From Sphingobacterium yanglingense (lineage in GTDB: Bacteria > Bacteroidota > Bacteroidia > Sphingobacteriales > Sphingobacteriaceae): a stretch of DNA of 64,000 nt. Both the position numbers and the translations under genes were made by a program. A model generated the notes under the pieces. It searched no databases and had not been told where the DNA came from. It saw only the letters and a program-made list of their open reading frames with translations. The stretch is from positions 1,178,001 to 1,242,000 of the forward strand of contig NZ_SNYV01000011.1 of NCBI RefSeq assembly GCF_004363245.1. Direction: 5' to 3'. Shown one piece after another: positions 24,896 to 34,849 of the stretch; the stretch's first letter is position 1, and every line of letters begins with the position of its first letter.

Positions 24896-26071
24896 TTATA
24901 ATTTTCTAAAACCTTCAATACGATGAAATGTTAAAAAATTAGCATCATGGTTATTTTTTGCATCTACTTTTCCATCGTTGTAAGCTGTTCTACACAATAC
25001 AATCATATCATTGCCTTCAAATAGCCAATCTACATATTGAAAACCATGATTGGCAACGTCTTTATGTTCCAAAATCACTTTCACATCTTGCCAATTCTGC
25101 AAATCTTTCGATTTACGTAACATTAGTACGTTTCGATAATTGGCGGGGTTGGTTCGCTTAGGATCCACTTTCCTATATCTCTCCGGGATTGAATTGGTCA
25201 ATGTATAATAGTAGGCACTTTCCTGATCATACTTGATTACAAATTTCTTACTTCCTCCGTCAAACGGTATAAAACCTTTCACAGGATCAAAACTTAATTC
25301 CTTTCCGTCTGGCGAAATCTTCACCATAGCTGCCTTTTCATCAAGTGTAGTTTTATCATCCACTCGCAACATATTCCACATTTGTTTATCTGGTCCCACA
25401 ACAAAATTTCCTTCGAGCCACCCTGTGAAATTACCATTTAGGTAGGTCTTATCAAAAAACAATGGCGTACTCGCCTGCCACGACTTTGCGTTCATCAAAT
25501 CGGCATCAATTGGTGCCGACATCACCATTGCTCCATAACGTTCACCCCACTTTAAGACAGGACCGTGTGCAGTCTCCATCGGCCTCCACAAGCGACCATT
25601 ATACTCTACCACTGGCATCGGAGCACAGTGAAATTCACCAGTTAATAGCACACCGTTTTCTTTATTTGTTGGCTGAGTCCAAGACTTTCCTCCATCTAGA
25701 GATTTACGGATAAGCACAGTACCATGGTGTCTATCTGGCCCAAGCAAATACAGCTCTCCCTTATGCACAAATAAAGAGCTCCAAAATGCGCCATTGATTT
25801 CACAGGACTTTTTCCAAGAACGTCCTTTGTCTTTTGAACGATAGATAGTCGTCACGGCCTGTTGCCATTCGGAGCTTTGGGGGCCAAAAAAATCGTGCGA
25901 TGCTACATAATCACCATTTGGTAATACAACCAAACTGGGTGAACCTATATATTTTTGTGTACTCGCAGATTGGTAGTGAACCACCGTACCTGGTACATTC
26001 GAAAAACGTTGAGCGAAACTTTCGGTACTTGTCAGTAAAAGGACAACGTATAGAAAAAAAAATCTTTGCAT
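24896..26071 (-). CDS. BNR/sialidase-fold exported protein without the RIP motif
   Basis: 391 aa. Signal peptide at ~1-20 (FLYVVLLLTSTESFAQ). Two clear Asp-boxes (SxDxGxxW) are at residues 79-86 (SKDKGRSW) and 124-131 (SLDGGKSW), and the whole reads as a six-bladed sialidase-like propeller (SPSLVVLPNGDYVASHD, MLRKSKDLQNWQDVKVIL). The F/Y-R-I-P motif that carries the first catalytic arginine of GH33 sialidases is absent; the matching place reads KYIGSPS. It is therefore probably not a classical sialidase but a glycoside hydrolase-like enzyme or binding protein of the same fold. It lies between SusD (82-nt gap) and the DUF3748 gene, and presumably releases or handles the substrate of the operon. 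Confidence 0.75.
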   Translation of the reverse strand: MQRFFFLYVVLLLTSTESFAQRFSNVPGTVVHYQSASTQKYIGSPSLVVLPNGDYVASHDFFGPQSSEWQQAVTTIYRSKDKGRSWKKSCEINGAFWSSLFVHKGELYLLGPDRHHGTVLIRKSLDGGKSWTQPTNKENGVLLTGEFHCAPMPVVEYNGRLWRPMETAHGPVLKWGERYGAMVMSAPIDADLMNAKSWQASTPLFFDKTYLNGNFTGWLEGNFVVGPDKQMWNMLRVDDKTTLDEKAAMVKISPDGKELSFDPVKGFIPFDGGSKKFVIKYDQESAYYYTLTNSIPERYRKVDPKRTNPANYRNVLMLRKSKDLQNWQDVKVILEHKDVANHGFQYVDWLFEGNDMIVLCRTAYNDGKVDAKNNHDANFLTFHRIEGFRKL

Positions 26072-26153
26072 AATATAACTTATTTGATATTCCGTATAAC
26101 TAATTTAGAGTTTTCTCTTTAGCATAAGCAGTGCTTATAAAGAAAAAAATCTA

Positions 26154-27626
26154 TTAAAAATTCTCATTTTGTTTAATCTGTGGATCAGAGTCAATTACAA
26201 CCTGCGGTATAGGATGAACCAGATGATGTGATTTTGCGTTTTTACCACGTCTCACAGCATCAGAGATAAATTTCCCCATACGGATCATATCCATACGGCG
26301 ATGCCCCTCATTGTAAAATTCATGTCCCCGTTCTAACAAAATTTTATCTCTAAACATCTCTTTACTGGTCACCTCAACAACTGTCAGATCCGATAGTCCC
26401 GCCCTTTTACGAACTAGATTCAAATAGTCAAAAGCCTGTTGATTAGGATACTGTAATTCATTGAGTGCTTCAGCATAAGATAAATAAATATCAGACAATC
26501 TAATTTCTGGAATATCATTACCGTGGGCAGCTCCGACATGATTCTGATCTGGCCAGTATTTAAATGACCGCACATTATCCGATCCCAATAGCATTACTGT
26601 TTGGTCAGCATTATTGATATAACTTGTAATCATCAGATTCTTTCGTTTATCATTCGCTTCAAAGGAATTATAAAACTCATCGTAAATCCTAAACTCATTT
26701 GGCCAATTTAACCAACTGGATTTAAAGGTAAGTCCAATCTGAGGGGCAGATTTAAAATTTTCTGGAAACGCCACATTACTCCAACTATTAGCAGTAGCAC
26801 GATCAGAAGACGCAATAGCAGGACGCACCCAAATAAATTCTTTATTATTTTCATTTTCAACCTTAAACAAATCTTTATACTCTGGGTATAAGGTGAAGTT
26901 AAAATCATTTAAAAACTCAGCCAGAACATCCGTCGCTTTTTGCCATTGATGTGTATTCAAATAGAATTTTGCAAGATAACCTTTTGCGGCTGCTTTATGA
27001 GCTCTATATTTTTCCTTTTCAGCACCTGGATTAGGTAAATCAACAAGAGATGCTGATAACTCATTTTCAATAAAGCTTTTCATCTCTTCTTCCTTAGCTC
27101 TCGGCAAACTCAACGATTCCGTGGTAGAGGTACGTAAAGGTACTGGACCAAAAAAGAAATACAATTTATAATAAGATATAGCTCTTAAAAATCGAGCTTC
27201 AGCAGAATATAGCCTTTTTTCCTCATCAGAAAGATTAGAGGTTGGTATATTCTCCAAAAGAATATTACTATTACGGATACATTGATAGGGTGAGTCCCAA
27301 TTCTGAATCAGAAAATCCATCGTTGGGTCCCAATTAAAATCTCTAAAATTCCGAATGCTAGCTTCAACGTTATCACCACTTTGATAAAGTATATCCGTAG
27401 CAAATTCTTGTGGACCTAAAACATAAATAGAATTATTACTATTCATGTTAGCCGCTTTAGCATATCCTTCATACAGTACAGAAGTGAGTCCTTCTTTAGT
27501 CTTTAGATAGTTGGCAGGCGATAATTGAGAATACACTTCTTCTTTCAGAAAATCATTGCAAGACTGAACGGTGAATGTTGTCGCAAAAAGAGCGATATAT
27601 AATAATGATCTGTTAAAAGTCTTCAT
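26154..27626 (-). CDS. SusD/RagB-family surface lipoprotein
   Basis: 490 aa. Lipoprotein signal ending FTVQSC, then CNDFLKEEVYSQLSPANYLK, an ARFLRAISYYKLYFFFGPVP block and the C-terminal LLERGHEFYNEGHRRMDMIR motif, all diagnostic of RagB/SusD. It pairs with the SusC encoded just upstream (2-nt gap). Within this operon it should deliver an oligosaccharide, or a conjugate of the operon's sugar, to the outer-membrane pore. Confidence 0.95.
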   Translation of the reverse strand: MKTFNRSLLYIALFATTFTVQSCNDFLKEEVYSQLSPANYLKTKEGLTSVLYEGYAKAANMNSNNSIYVLGPQEFATDILYQSGDNVEASIRNFRDFNWDPTMDFLIQNWDSPYQCIRNSNILLENIPTSNLSDEEKRLYSAEARFLRAISYYKLYFFFGPVPLRTSTTESLSLPRAKEEEMKSFIENELSASLVDLPNPGAEKEKYRAHKAAAKGYLAKFYLNTHQWQKATDVLAEFLNDFNFTLYPEYKDLFKVENENNKEFIWVRPAIASSDRATANSWSNVAFPENFKSAPQIGLTFKSSWLNWPNEFRIYDEFYNSFEANDKRKNLMITSYINNADQTVMLLGSDNVRSFKYWPDQNHVGAAHGNDIPEIRLSDIYLSYAEALNELQYPNQQAFDYLNLVRKRAGLSDLTVVEVTSKEMFRDKILLERGHEFYNEGHRRMDMIRMGKFISDAVRRGKNAKSHHLVHPIPQVVIDSDPQIKQNENF

Positions 27627-27628
27627 AA

Positions 27629-30600
27629 CTATAAGTTTAAGTTGATACCAAACATAAATGTACGGGCCGTAGGATAGGCATTCCAGTCAATCCGGGCTCC
27701 ACTCCCATTAGGGTTGATAGACGGATCATATCCCGTATAATCTGTCACAGTCGCTAGATTCTGTCCTACGACATAAAGATTTACTCCTTTTACATATTTT
27801 GTGTTTTGAAGCGGAATAGTATATCCTAATTTAACGGTATTCAACCGCACGTAGCTTGCATTCTCAACCGTATACGAGTTCACCTCCTTCTTTCCTTGTT
27901 TTAATGGGTTTACGAAAGATGGATATACCGTCGAAGGATTCTCTTCGGTCCATCGATTGAGCATGGGATCGGCCAAACGATTTCGTTTTAAATTTGCCGG
28001 AAAATAAGTATCTACCAGATTATTATTTAACATACTAACCCCGAAAACGCCATCGATAAAAATATTCAGGTTAAAACCTTTATAATTGAAGTCATTAGTC
28101 ATCGATGCCGTATATTTTGGAAACGAATTCCCTAATACCAAACGATCATCTGCATTTACAATCATATCGCCATTAATATCCCTATATTTAAAATCTCCAG
28201 CTACGACTGCATCCTTAGTCGTGGAGAAATCATCACCTTTCTGCCAGACTCCATCTATTTCATAACCAAAGAAAGAATATATTGGTTCCCCCACCTTGAT
28301 AATAGACACATTAGAAGTTCCTCCTGCAGATCCACTATAAATAATGGTATTGGTACCTAGATCTTTGACGATATTTTTCAACCAAGCAAAATTCCATGTT
28401 GTCTCCCAGTTAAACGCTCCTTTTACATTCTGTGTATTCATTAAGAACTCAATACCGGAGTTTCTTACAGCCCCAACATTGGTCATCATCGTCGAAAAAC
28501 CAGTAGTACGTGGCACTGCGAGATTTAACAACATATCTTTGGTGTCTTTGTAAAACACATCGACACTCCCAGAAATTCTATTATTCAGAAAACCGTAATC
28601 CAACCCAAAATTGAGTTGTTCCGAAGTTTCCCATTTTAAATTTGGATTTGCGATACGACTAGGAGTAGTCGTACTGACTTGTCCATTTCCAATTACAGCC
28701 TTTTGTCCACCGGCATAAGTAGAGATCGACTGATAATTACCAATTTCCTGATTACCGGTCCGCCCCCAACTAGTTCTAAGCTTTAACGTATTAAAAACAT
28801 CCAAATCTTTGATAAAATCTTCTTCTTCTAATTTCCATCCAAAAGCAAAAGAGGGAAACACCCCAAAACGATTATTCTCTCCGAACCGTGACGATCCGTC
28901 AATCCGTAAAGATGCCGTTAACAAATATTTATCATACAGATTATAATTTGCACGTCCTAAATAAGACAGAAGACTATTCCGTGTCCGACCACTGCTAACA
29001 ATAAATTTTGTAGGATCAGCAAGTCCCATATTATTAGTTCCTGTCGCATCCGATGAAAAACCACTTCCTTGAGAAGAAGATGAAATATCGTTAAACTGCT
29101 GTCCTGTTACCCCCACTAAAAAATTTAAATCGTGTATATCAATTTTCTTCTTATAACCAACCGTAAATTCTGCTAGATAACTCGTACTAGTCCCGTGCAA
29201 AATACTAGCTATCCCTCCATTAGCACGTCCTTCGATCGTTTGTCTATCGACATACGTATCACGTCGTTGATTTGAGATATCTGCTCCAACATTTAGTTTT
29301 GCAGTAAAATCTTGTAGAAAATTCATTTCTCCATAGATAGTTCCTAATGTCCGATACAAGTTGGATTGTGACATCTTACCATTAGCAATAGCTAGAGGAT
29401 TGTCGATATTCATATCTGGAGACAGTTTGTAAGTTCCATCAGCATTATAAATAGGCAATGTCGGATCATAGGCGATAGCAGCATAAATAATTCCTGCACG
29501 CTCATTCAAATCCATACCATTAGCGACATAATTATCTTTGATATATGAGCTTGTGATATTGGTTCCCAATTTAAAATTTCCTGTCGTATGCTCTAGATTT
29601 ACTCTAGCACTATAACGCTTATTATCTGAATTGATTAGTAAACCATCCTGCCCAAAATAATTTAGAGATGTATGATACTTTGTATTTTCATTTCCCCCAG
29701 AGAAAGATAAATTATGATTCTGCACCGGTGCATTCTTAGAATACATCTTAGACAACCAATCCGTCCCTTCATCTATGTTACCTACGCGTTGGCTTGAGGT
29801 TCCTTCGCCTGCATCAATCAAACCATTAATAACGTCTTTATACTGTTGCGTCGAAAGTATTTTAATATCCCGCTGTATATTTTGTGTTCCATAATAGGCA
29901 TCATAGTTCACATTCAAACCGCCAGTTTTCCCTCTCTTTGTCGTAATAATCACAACACCATTTGCACCACGAGACCCATAAATTGCAGTCGCCGATGCAT
30001 CTTTCAACACCTCGATAGAAGCAATATCATTAGGGTTTATTGCATTTAGTGGATTACGGGCCGACTTCATCCCGGTAAAGTTGGCTCCAGTTCCCCCTAC
30101 TGTTGCCGAATTGTCAATAGGAAAGCCATCCACTACATACAATGGTGAGTTGCCTGCATTGACAGAACCCACACCACGTACGTTCACCGATATCCCTCCA
30201 CCGGGCTCTCCGCTACTTTGTACAACCTGAACGCCGGATACTTTACCCGCAATTAGCTGCTCGGCAGAGATATTTGCACCTTTATTAAAATCCTTTTCGT
30301 TCAGACTACTAACACTCCCCGTTATATCTGACTTTTTGGATGTACCATATCCAATTACTACTACCTCTTCCAATGCACCTTCTTGAGCAACCAGACTGAT
30401 ATCATAGTGTGTGCGGGAATCAAGCTGAACGCGCTGCGATTGATAACCAACATAGCTGACGGTAAGACTCTTATTACCATTTACACCAGACAGACTAAAA
30501 CGCCCTTGCGCATCCGAATTGGCTACTCCCGCTTTGTCCCCTACTATAGTAGCCCCGACAATAGGATCACCAGTGGTCTGATCTTTGATCAGACCGACAA

Positions 30601-30676
30601 TCTGTTGTTGCGCATTTACCTGATAACAAATCAATGTCAGCACAAACAGCATCAATTTTTTAAGTTTAACTATCAT
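27629..30676 (-). CDS. SusC/RagA TonB-dependent transporter
   Basis: 1015 aa. Signal peptide (MLFVLTLICYQVNAQ), CarboxypepD_reg-like domain at ~25-100 (VGLIKDQTTGDPIVGATIVG), TonB-box segment LEEVVVIGYGTSKKSDITG, plug with AGKVSGVQVVQSSGEPGGG, LYVVDGFPIDNS and SATAIYGSRGANGVVIITTK, then the barrel, ending TFMFGINLNL. There is no STN domain, so it is not FecR-coupled; control should come from the operon's AraC regulator. It follows the aldolase by 30 nt and precedes SusD by 2 nt, which puts outer-membrane import and cytoplasmic catabolism on one transcript. Confidence 0.95.
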   Translation of the reverse strand: MIVKLKKLMLFVLTLICYQVNAQQQIVGLIKDQTTGDPIVGATIVGDKAGVANSDAQGRFSLSGVNGNKSLTVSYVGYQSQRVQLDSRTHYDISLVAQEGALEEVVVIGYGTSKKSDITGSVSSLNEKDFNKGANISAEQLIAGKVSGVQVVQSSGEPGGGISVNVRGVGSVNAGNSPLYVVDGFPIDNSATVGGTGANFTGMKSARNPLNAINPNDIASIEVLKDASATAIYGSRGANGVVIITTKRGKTGGLNVNYDAYYGTQNIQRDIKILSTQQYKDVINGLIDAGEGTSSQRVGNIDEGTDWLSKMYSKNAPVQNHNLSFSGGNENTKYHTSLNYFGQDGLLINSDNKRYSARVNLEHTTGNFKLGTNITSSYIKDNYVANGMDLNERAGIIYAAIAYDPTLPIYNADGTYKLSPDMNIDNPLAIANGKMSQSNLYRTLGTIYGEMNFLQDFTAKLNVGADISNQRRDTYVDRQTIEGRANGGIASILHGTSTSYLAEFTVGYKKKIDIHDLNFLVGVTGQQFNDISSSSQGSGFSSDATGTNNMGLADPTKFIVSSGRTRNSLLSYLGRANYNLYDKYLLTASLRIDGSSRFGENNRFGVFPSFAFGWKLEEEDFIKDLDVFNTLKLRTSWGRTGNQEIGNYQSISTYAGGQKAVIGNGQVSTTTPSRIANPNLKWETSEQLNFGLDYGFLNNRISGSVDVFYKDTKDMLLNLAVPRTTGFSTMMTNVGAVRNSGIEFLMNTQNVKGAFNWETTWNFAWLKNIVKDLGTNTIIYSGSAGGTSNVSIIKVGEPIYSFFGYEIDGVWQKGDDFSTTKDAVVAGDFKYRDINGDMIVNADDRLVLGNSFPKYTASMTNDFNYKGFNLNIFIDGVFGVSMLNNNLVDTYFPANLKRNRLADPMLNRWTEENPSTVYPSFVNPLKQGKKEVNSYTVENASYVRLNTVKLGYTIPLQNTKYVKGVNLYVVGQNLATVTDYTGYDPSINPNGSGARIDWNAYPTARTFMFGINLNL

Positions 30677-30706
30677 AACTGTACCTTTTATAAGTGGTTC
30701 ATAATT

Positions 30707-31633
30707 TTATTGAAGAATCTCTAATTTTAATTTGTCATAATTTTCCTTTAGGTCATTCAATTTAACTTTTGTTTCTCCATCAAGCGGTTCTATATCATCT
30801 CGCCTACATGTTGTTCCCATCCAACTATACGTTCCTTGTAGGTAGTATTTGGCTGCAGTGGGATACGCATAGTGCATGACATCCATATTATCAATTAGGA
30901 ATTGTTGCACTTTATCGATCTTATTTTTTTGAGAAGCATCATTATAGTTATTACATATCCAAACGATAAGCTCTGGAAAATAATTACCTTGAATACAGGA
31001 TAAACCTTCCGAACCGGCCTTGAGCGTATCAACAGCATGAACCATATAGGCATCGTACAACCCAAAATCACGTACAACCTCCGTTGCCTTAATTTTTGCT
31101 TGTATATTCTCGATATCAAGAGACGTATCTTTATGGTACGTAATACGACCAGTTTTAACTAACTCTCCTAAAAAGGCTGGATCAATCACTCGCTTATAAG
31201 GTACAGGACATTCGTAAAAACCTAAAGGCACATCGTCTGTCAAAGTCAACAACTGTTGGATATTAGACCTAAATGTAGCTTCATCATCCTGCTCTTTGGC
31301 CATTAGGCTTGTTATCACAATAACAGCCTGTATACCTGTCGAGTATATTTCTTTCACGAACGCGGCTTGTGATTCAATAGATTCATCGAAGGTTCCAGTA
31401 GCGACAACAGGTACTCTTCCGTCCACTTTTTGTAGGATAAATGAAACCGACTCTATCATTTCCTGTTTCGACAAATGGAACATTTCGCTCGAAAGGCAAT
31501 TGGCAAATAACCCCTGTGCACCAGCACTTAAATAGAATTCAATAAGTTTTTCTAGCGCACCGTAATCAATACTCTTATCCTCACAAAAAGGCATGAGCAT
31601 TACGGGAATAAACTTTTTATTATTCCTAATCAT
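30707..31633 (-). CDS. Atypical DHDPS/NAL-superfamily aldolase
   Basis: 308 aa, class I TIM-barrel of the dihydrodipicolinate synthase/N-acetylneuraminate lyase superfamily. The Schiff-base lysine is Lys168 (TYHKDTS) and the general-acid tyrosine Tyr140 (GFYECPVP). The G-T-T-G-E loop that binds the pyruvate carboxylate in DHDPS and most relatives reads C-L-S-S-E here (46-50), so the second threonine position is serine and the first is leucine. The enzyme should make or split a carbon-carbon bond of a keto acid or keto sugar, but this altered loop argues against ordinary DapA or NanA. It sits between the symporter (21-nt gap) and SusC in the sugar operon. Substrate unknown. Confidence 0.85.
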   Translation of the reverse strand: MIRNNKKFIPVMLMPFCEDKSIDYGALEKLIEFYLSAGAQGLFANCLSSEMFHLSKQEMIESVSFILQKVDGRVPVVATGTFDESIESQAAFVKEIYSTGIQAVIVITSLMAKEQDDEATFRSNIQQLLTLTDDVPLGFYECPVPYKRVIDPAFLGELVKTGRITYHKDTSLDIENIQAKIKATEVVRDFGLYDAYMVHAVDTLKAGSEGLSCIQGNYFPELIVWICNNYNDASQKNKIDKVQQFLIDNMDVMHYAYPTAAKYYLQGTYSWMGTTCRRDDIEPLDGETKVKLNDLKENYDKLKLEILQ

Positions 31634-31654
31634 AGTATTTTATATGTTGTTAGT

Positions 31655-33205
31655 TTATTTAGTTCTTAATTTTCGGCTTATATTTCCAAATAAAAATATA
31701 GTTAATGTACCCACCACAATAATCATGTTTGCATGCAACGGATTACGTAGATAAGCCATATTTTCAGGGATGAGGTAAGAAAATGTCATCCAAAGAATCA
31801 CACAGATCCCTACAATTGTCCCAACAATAGCATCGCTATTAGAAGCCTTCTTACTGATTAGGCCCAGTAAAAATAGACCTAGCATTCCACCAGCAAAAAT
31901 ACCAGACAATGTCCACCAGACATCCAAAAGACTTTTGATTCCGATCATAGCAATGCCACAGATCATACCTATCACACCTACGATCACTGTTGCGATATAT
32001 AATACTTTCAAGCTGTTTGTATCCGAAGAATCCTTATTAAAATACCTTTTATATATGTCCTCCGTAAATACTGTAGCCGAAGCATTCATACCTGAACTGA
32101 TGGTACTCATAGCAGCAGACAAAATAGCAGACACGATCAGACCAAGCAGGCCCGTAGGAATCATATAAACCATAAAATGAGGCATAATCTTGTCCCCATA
32201 ATCCGCAGGTTTCAATGTTTCTGCCAGCTCGGCGACCTCTGGTGCCTGTACCCCCAGTCCAAGTTGCTCGGCAGCGGCCTGTAATCTTATCGTAGTTAAT
32301 AGCTCTGGATGCTGCATATAATAAGTATAAAGACAGGTTCCAATAATAAAAAACAATAAGGAAACCGGCACGTAGATCCATACACACAACCATACGGACT
32401 TATTTGCTTCTTTTGGACTCGACGCTGTGTGGTAACGCTGTACATAATTCTGGTCCATACCGAAATTGTTCAAATTGATAAAAAAACCGTATAGCAATAC
32501 AACCCAAAAAGACGAGTTAACAAAATCAAAATCCAATGTCCCAAGGCTAAATTTATTTTCAGCTATTCCAACATCAATAATATCCTTAAATCCACCAGGT
32601 ACCTCCTTAACTACCAAATAAATGATGACAATTGCTCCTACGGTCTTCAATATTCCCTGCACCACCTCAGTCCATATTACCGCTTCAATTCCCCCCATTA
32701 CAGTATAAATAACGATACATATTCCTGTTACGATCATGATAACAACCATACTGTAACCAGTCAAGGCCTGTAATGTCAAAGAAATCCCAAAGAAAATAGA
32801 GCCAATACGTGCCAATTGGGTCAGTAAAAAACAAACCACCGCGTAGGTTCTGGCCCATGTACCAAATCGTTTCTCTAGGTTTGTATAAGCAGATACCTCT
32901 CCTGTACTTCTATAAAAGGGGACAAAATACTTGGTGGCTAACCATGCTGCCAACGGCATGGAAAGACTAAATGCAAAAGCGTTCCAGTTTCCTCCAAAAG
33001 CTTTCCCAGGAACTCCCAGAAAAGTATTTGAACTTAAAAATGTAGCATAGATCGATATCCCTATCGCCCATCCAGGTATCCGACCAGCAGCTCTAGTAAA
33101 CTCATCGGCCGATTTATTCCTCCTCGAAAAATAAACTCCAACGAGTACCATAGCCAATAGATAGACCACGATTATGGCAATATCAAGTATGGGTAGATTC
33201 TTCAT
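31655..33205 (-). CDS. SSS-family sodium/solute symporter
   Basis: 516 aa with about 13 hydrophobic helices. Family motifs seen are YFSRRNKSADEFTRAAGRIP at the N-terminus, SSNTFLGVPGKAFGGNW, GGIEAVIWTEVVQG in TM5-6, and LSAAMSTISSGMNASATVFT in TM8-9, the Na2-site region. It should carry the operon's monosaccharide (or a sugar acid) across the inner membrane with sodium. Its start overlaps the kinase stop by 4 nt (ATGA), showing translational coupling. The neighbours (isomerase, kinase, aldolase) suggest a sugar as substrate, but SSS specificity cannot be read directly. Confidence 0.92.
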   Translation of the reverse strand: MKNLPILDIAIIVVYLLAMVLVGVYFSRRNKSADEFTRAAGRIPGWAIGISIYATFLSSNTFLGVPGKAFGGNWNAFAFSLSMPLAAWLATKYFVPFYRSTGEVSAYTNLEKRFGTWARTYAVVCFLLTQLARIGSIFFGISLTLQALTGYSMVVIMIVTGICIVIYTVMGGIEAVIWTEVVQGILKTVGAIVIIYLVVKEVPGGFKDIIDVGIAENKFSLGTLDFDFVNSSFWVVLLYGFFINLNNFGMDQNYVQRYHTASSPKEANKSVWLCVWIYVPVSLLFFIIGTCLYTYYMQHPELLTTIRLQAAAEQLGLGVQAPEVAELAETLKPADYGDKIMPHFMVYMIPTGLLGLIVSAILSAAMSTISSGMNASATVFTEDIYKRYFNKDSSDTNSLKVLYIATVIVGVIGMICGIAMIGIKSLLDVWWTLSGIFAGGMLGLFLLGLISKKASNSDAIVGTIVGICVILWMTFSYLIPENMAYLRNPLHANMIIVVGTLTIFLFGNISRKLRTK

Positions 33206-34839
33206 AATTCTAATTGTGTTAATTCTTTATAAGCTTGGTATAATTTTCTATAGATAGTAGCATGTTCAGGATTACAATGGTACGTTTTTGAAACTTTAGC
33301 AGCAAGTTTTATTTTAGCTGCATCAATATCTGGGTAGACCCCAGCTAGCACAGAAGCAAATATCACAGAACCCAATGCACAAGTCTGATCACTATCTACC
33401 ACCTGTACGTCACAGCCAAGTACATCGGCCAACACCTGTACCACGTAGGGTGCTTTGTTGGGTATGCCACCTGTAGCGATTACCGTTTTTATAGGAATAT
33501 TATAAGATCTGAACCGATCGATGATAGCCTTAGAACCAAAGGCGGTTCCTTCGACCAAAGCCTTAAAAATATGGCCAGCTTCAGTAGCCAACGTGATCCC
33601 ATGAGCTGTTGCTACCTTTGTAAAATCCGCATCCGGTGTCCGTCGTCCGTTGTGATAATCAGTAAATACCATATCAGCAGCAGTCAAAGGGATAGCAGCA
33701 GCCTCTTTCGTAAGATAGTCAAAGAAATTGTTTTCCAGCACCTCGCGTTGTTGCTCTGAAAGATTCAATCCCTCCAAGCCCAGAACAGGCTTAAGCATCA
33801 TCTTCTTGAGCCAATTATAGATATCGCCAAATGCAGATTGTCCGGCTTCAAAGCCGATCATCCCTGGGTCAATAGATCCATCCACTTGCCCACAGATTCC
33901 TTCTACCAAAGGAGGATTGTCTCCTTTCGGGACCACCAACATATCACATGTAGACGTACCGATTACTTTAATCAACGTATAAGCTTCACTCCCAGCACCA
34001 ACCGCACCATGATGTGCATCAATAGCTCCTACTGTAATCAACGTATTCTCATCAAATCCATACCTCTTCACAAAATCCTCTCCTATTCTTCCATACTCTT
34101 GATCCGAGGTGTATGTTGTTGTATAAAACCTATTGACCAAATGATAAAATGACGAATCTAACGAACAGAGAAACTCCGAGGAAGGTAGACCTCCATGCGA
34201 TTCGTTCCACATCGCTTTATGTCCCGCGGCACATCTGTTACGCTTTATTTCCGAAGCTTTATTCGTTCCCGACAAATAGGCTGGTATCCAATCCGACTGC
34301 TCTACCCAGGTAAATGCAGCCTTGACCACCTCCATATCATTACGGTTTACATGAAGGATTTTCGACCAAAACCATTCGGAAGAATAAATCCCCCCACTAA
34401 ACCGAGTGTAGTCTATAGGCCATTTTTTAGCCAGTGTATTAATCTCGTCAGCCTCCTTAATAGCCGTATGATCCTTCCAAAGTATAAACATCGCATCAGG
34501 ATTCTCCTCAAGTCCTTTTGATAAGGATAATGGCCGACAGCTTTCGTCCACAGCCACAGGTGTGGAGCCTGTGGTATTTGTTCCTATAGCCTTTATCCTA
34601 CGTATAGACTCTGGTGACAGGTCCTTTAATAACTTCGTAAAAATATCATCTATAGATTCGACATAGTCCAAGGGGTGCTGCCTGTACTGATCTTTTGCCG
34701 GATTACAATACAAACCTTGTTTCCAACGCCTAAAATAAGACACTGCTGTCGCTTGCACTGTACCTGTAATCGAATTGACCAATAGGCCGCGAACAGAATC
34801 GGTACCAAAATCCATTCCTATTACCAGTTTCTCCTCCAT
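33202..34839 (-). CDS. FGGY-family carbohydrate kinase, ribulokinase-like
   Basis: 545 aa from the ATG at 34839 (another ATG lies at 34845). Phosphate-binding loop GMDFGTDSVRGLLVN, the ribulokinase-type sugar-site block GAIDAHHGAVGAG, and the C-terminal adenosine motif TVIATGGIPNKAPYVVQVLA with DSDQTCALGSVIFA. Length and motifs match the AraB branch of FGGY kinases, which phosphorylate a ketopentose or ketose at a terminal hydroxyl using ATP. It lies 10 nt after the isomerase and overlaps the symporter by 4 nt. The logical substrate is the ketose made by that isomerase. The exact sugar is not known. Confidence 0.9.
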   Translation of the reverse strand: MEEKLVIGMDFGTDSVRGLLVNSITGTVQATAVSYFRRWKQGLYCNPAKDQYRQHPLDYVESIDDIFTKLLKDLSPESIRRIKAIGTNTTGSTPVAVDESCRPLSLSKGLEENPDAMFILWKDHTAIKEADEINTLAKKWPIDYTRFSGGIYSSEWFWSKILHVNRNDMEVVKAAFTWVEQSDWIPAYLSGTNKASEIKRNRCAAGHKAMWNESHGGLPSSEFLCSLDSSFYHLVNRFYTTTYTSDQEYGRIGEDFVKRYGFDENTLITVGAIDAHHGAVGAGSEAYTLIKVIGTSTCDMLVVPKGDNPPLVEGICGQVDGSIDPGMIGFEAGQSAFGDIYNWLKKMMLKPVLGLEGLNLSEQQREVLENNFFDYLTKEAAAIPLTAADMVFTDYHNGRRTPDADFTKVATAHGITLATEAGHIFKALVEGTAFGSKAIIDRFRSYNIPIKTVIATGGIPNKAPYVVQVLADVLGCDVQVVDSDQTCALGSVIFASVLAGVYPDIDAAKIKLAAKVSKTYHCNPEHATIYRKLYQAYKELTQLEL

Positions 34840-34849
34840 GGCCATAGTT

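Noticed and set aside
24896..26071. Calling the BNR protein a true exo-alpha-sialidase
   Set aside because: The RIP motif is missing and no sialic-acid catabolic partners are present, so only the fold is claimed.
30707..31633. Naming the aldolase dapA or nanA
   Set aside because: The carboxylate-binding loop differs and the context is a sugar operon, not lysine or sialic acid metabolism.
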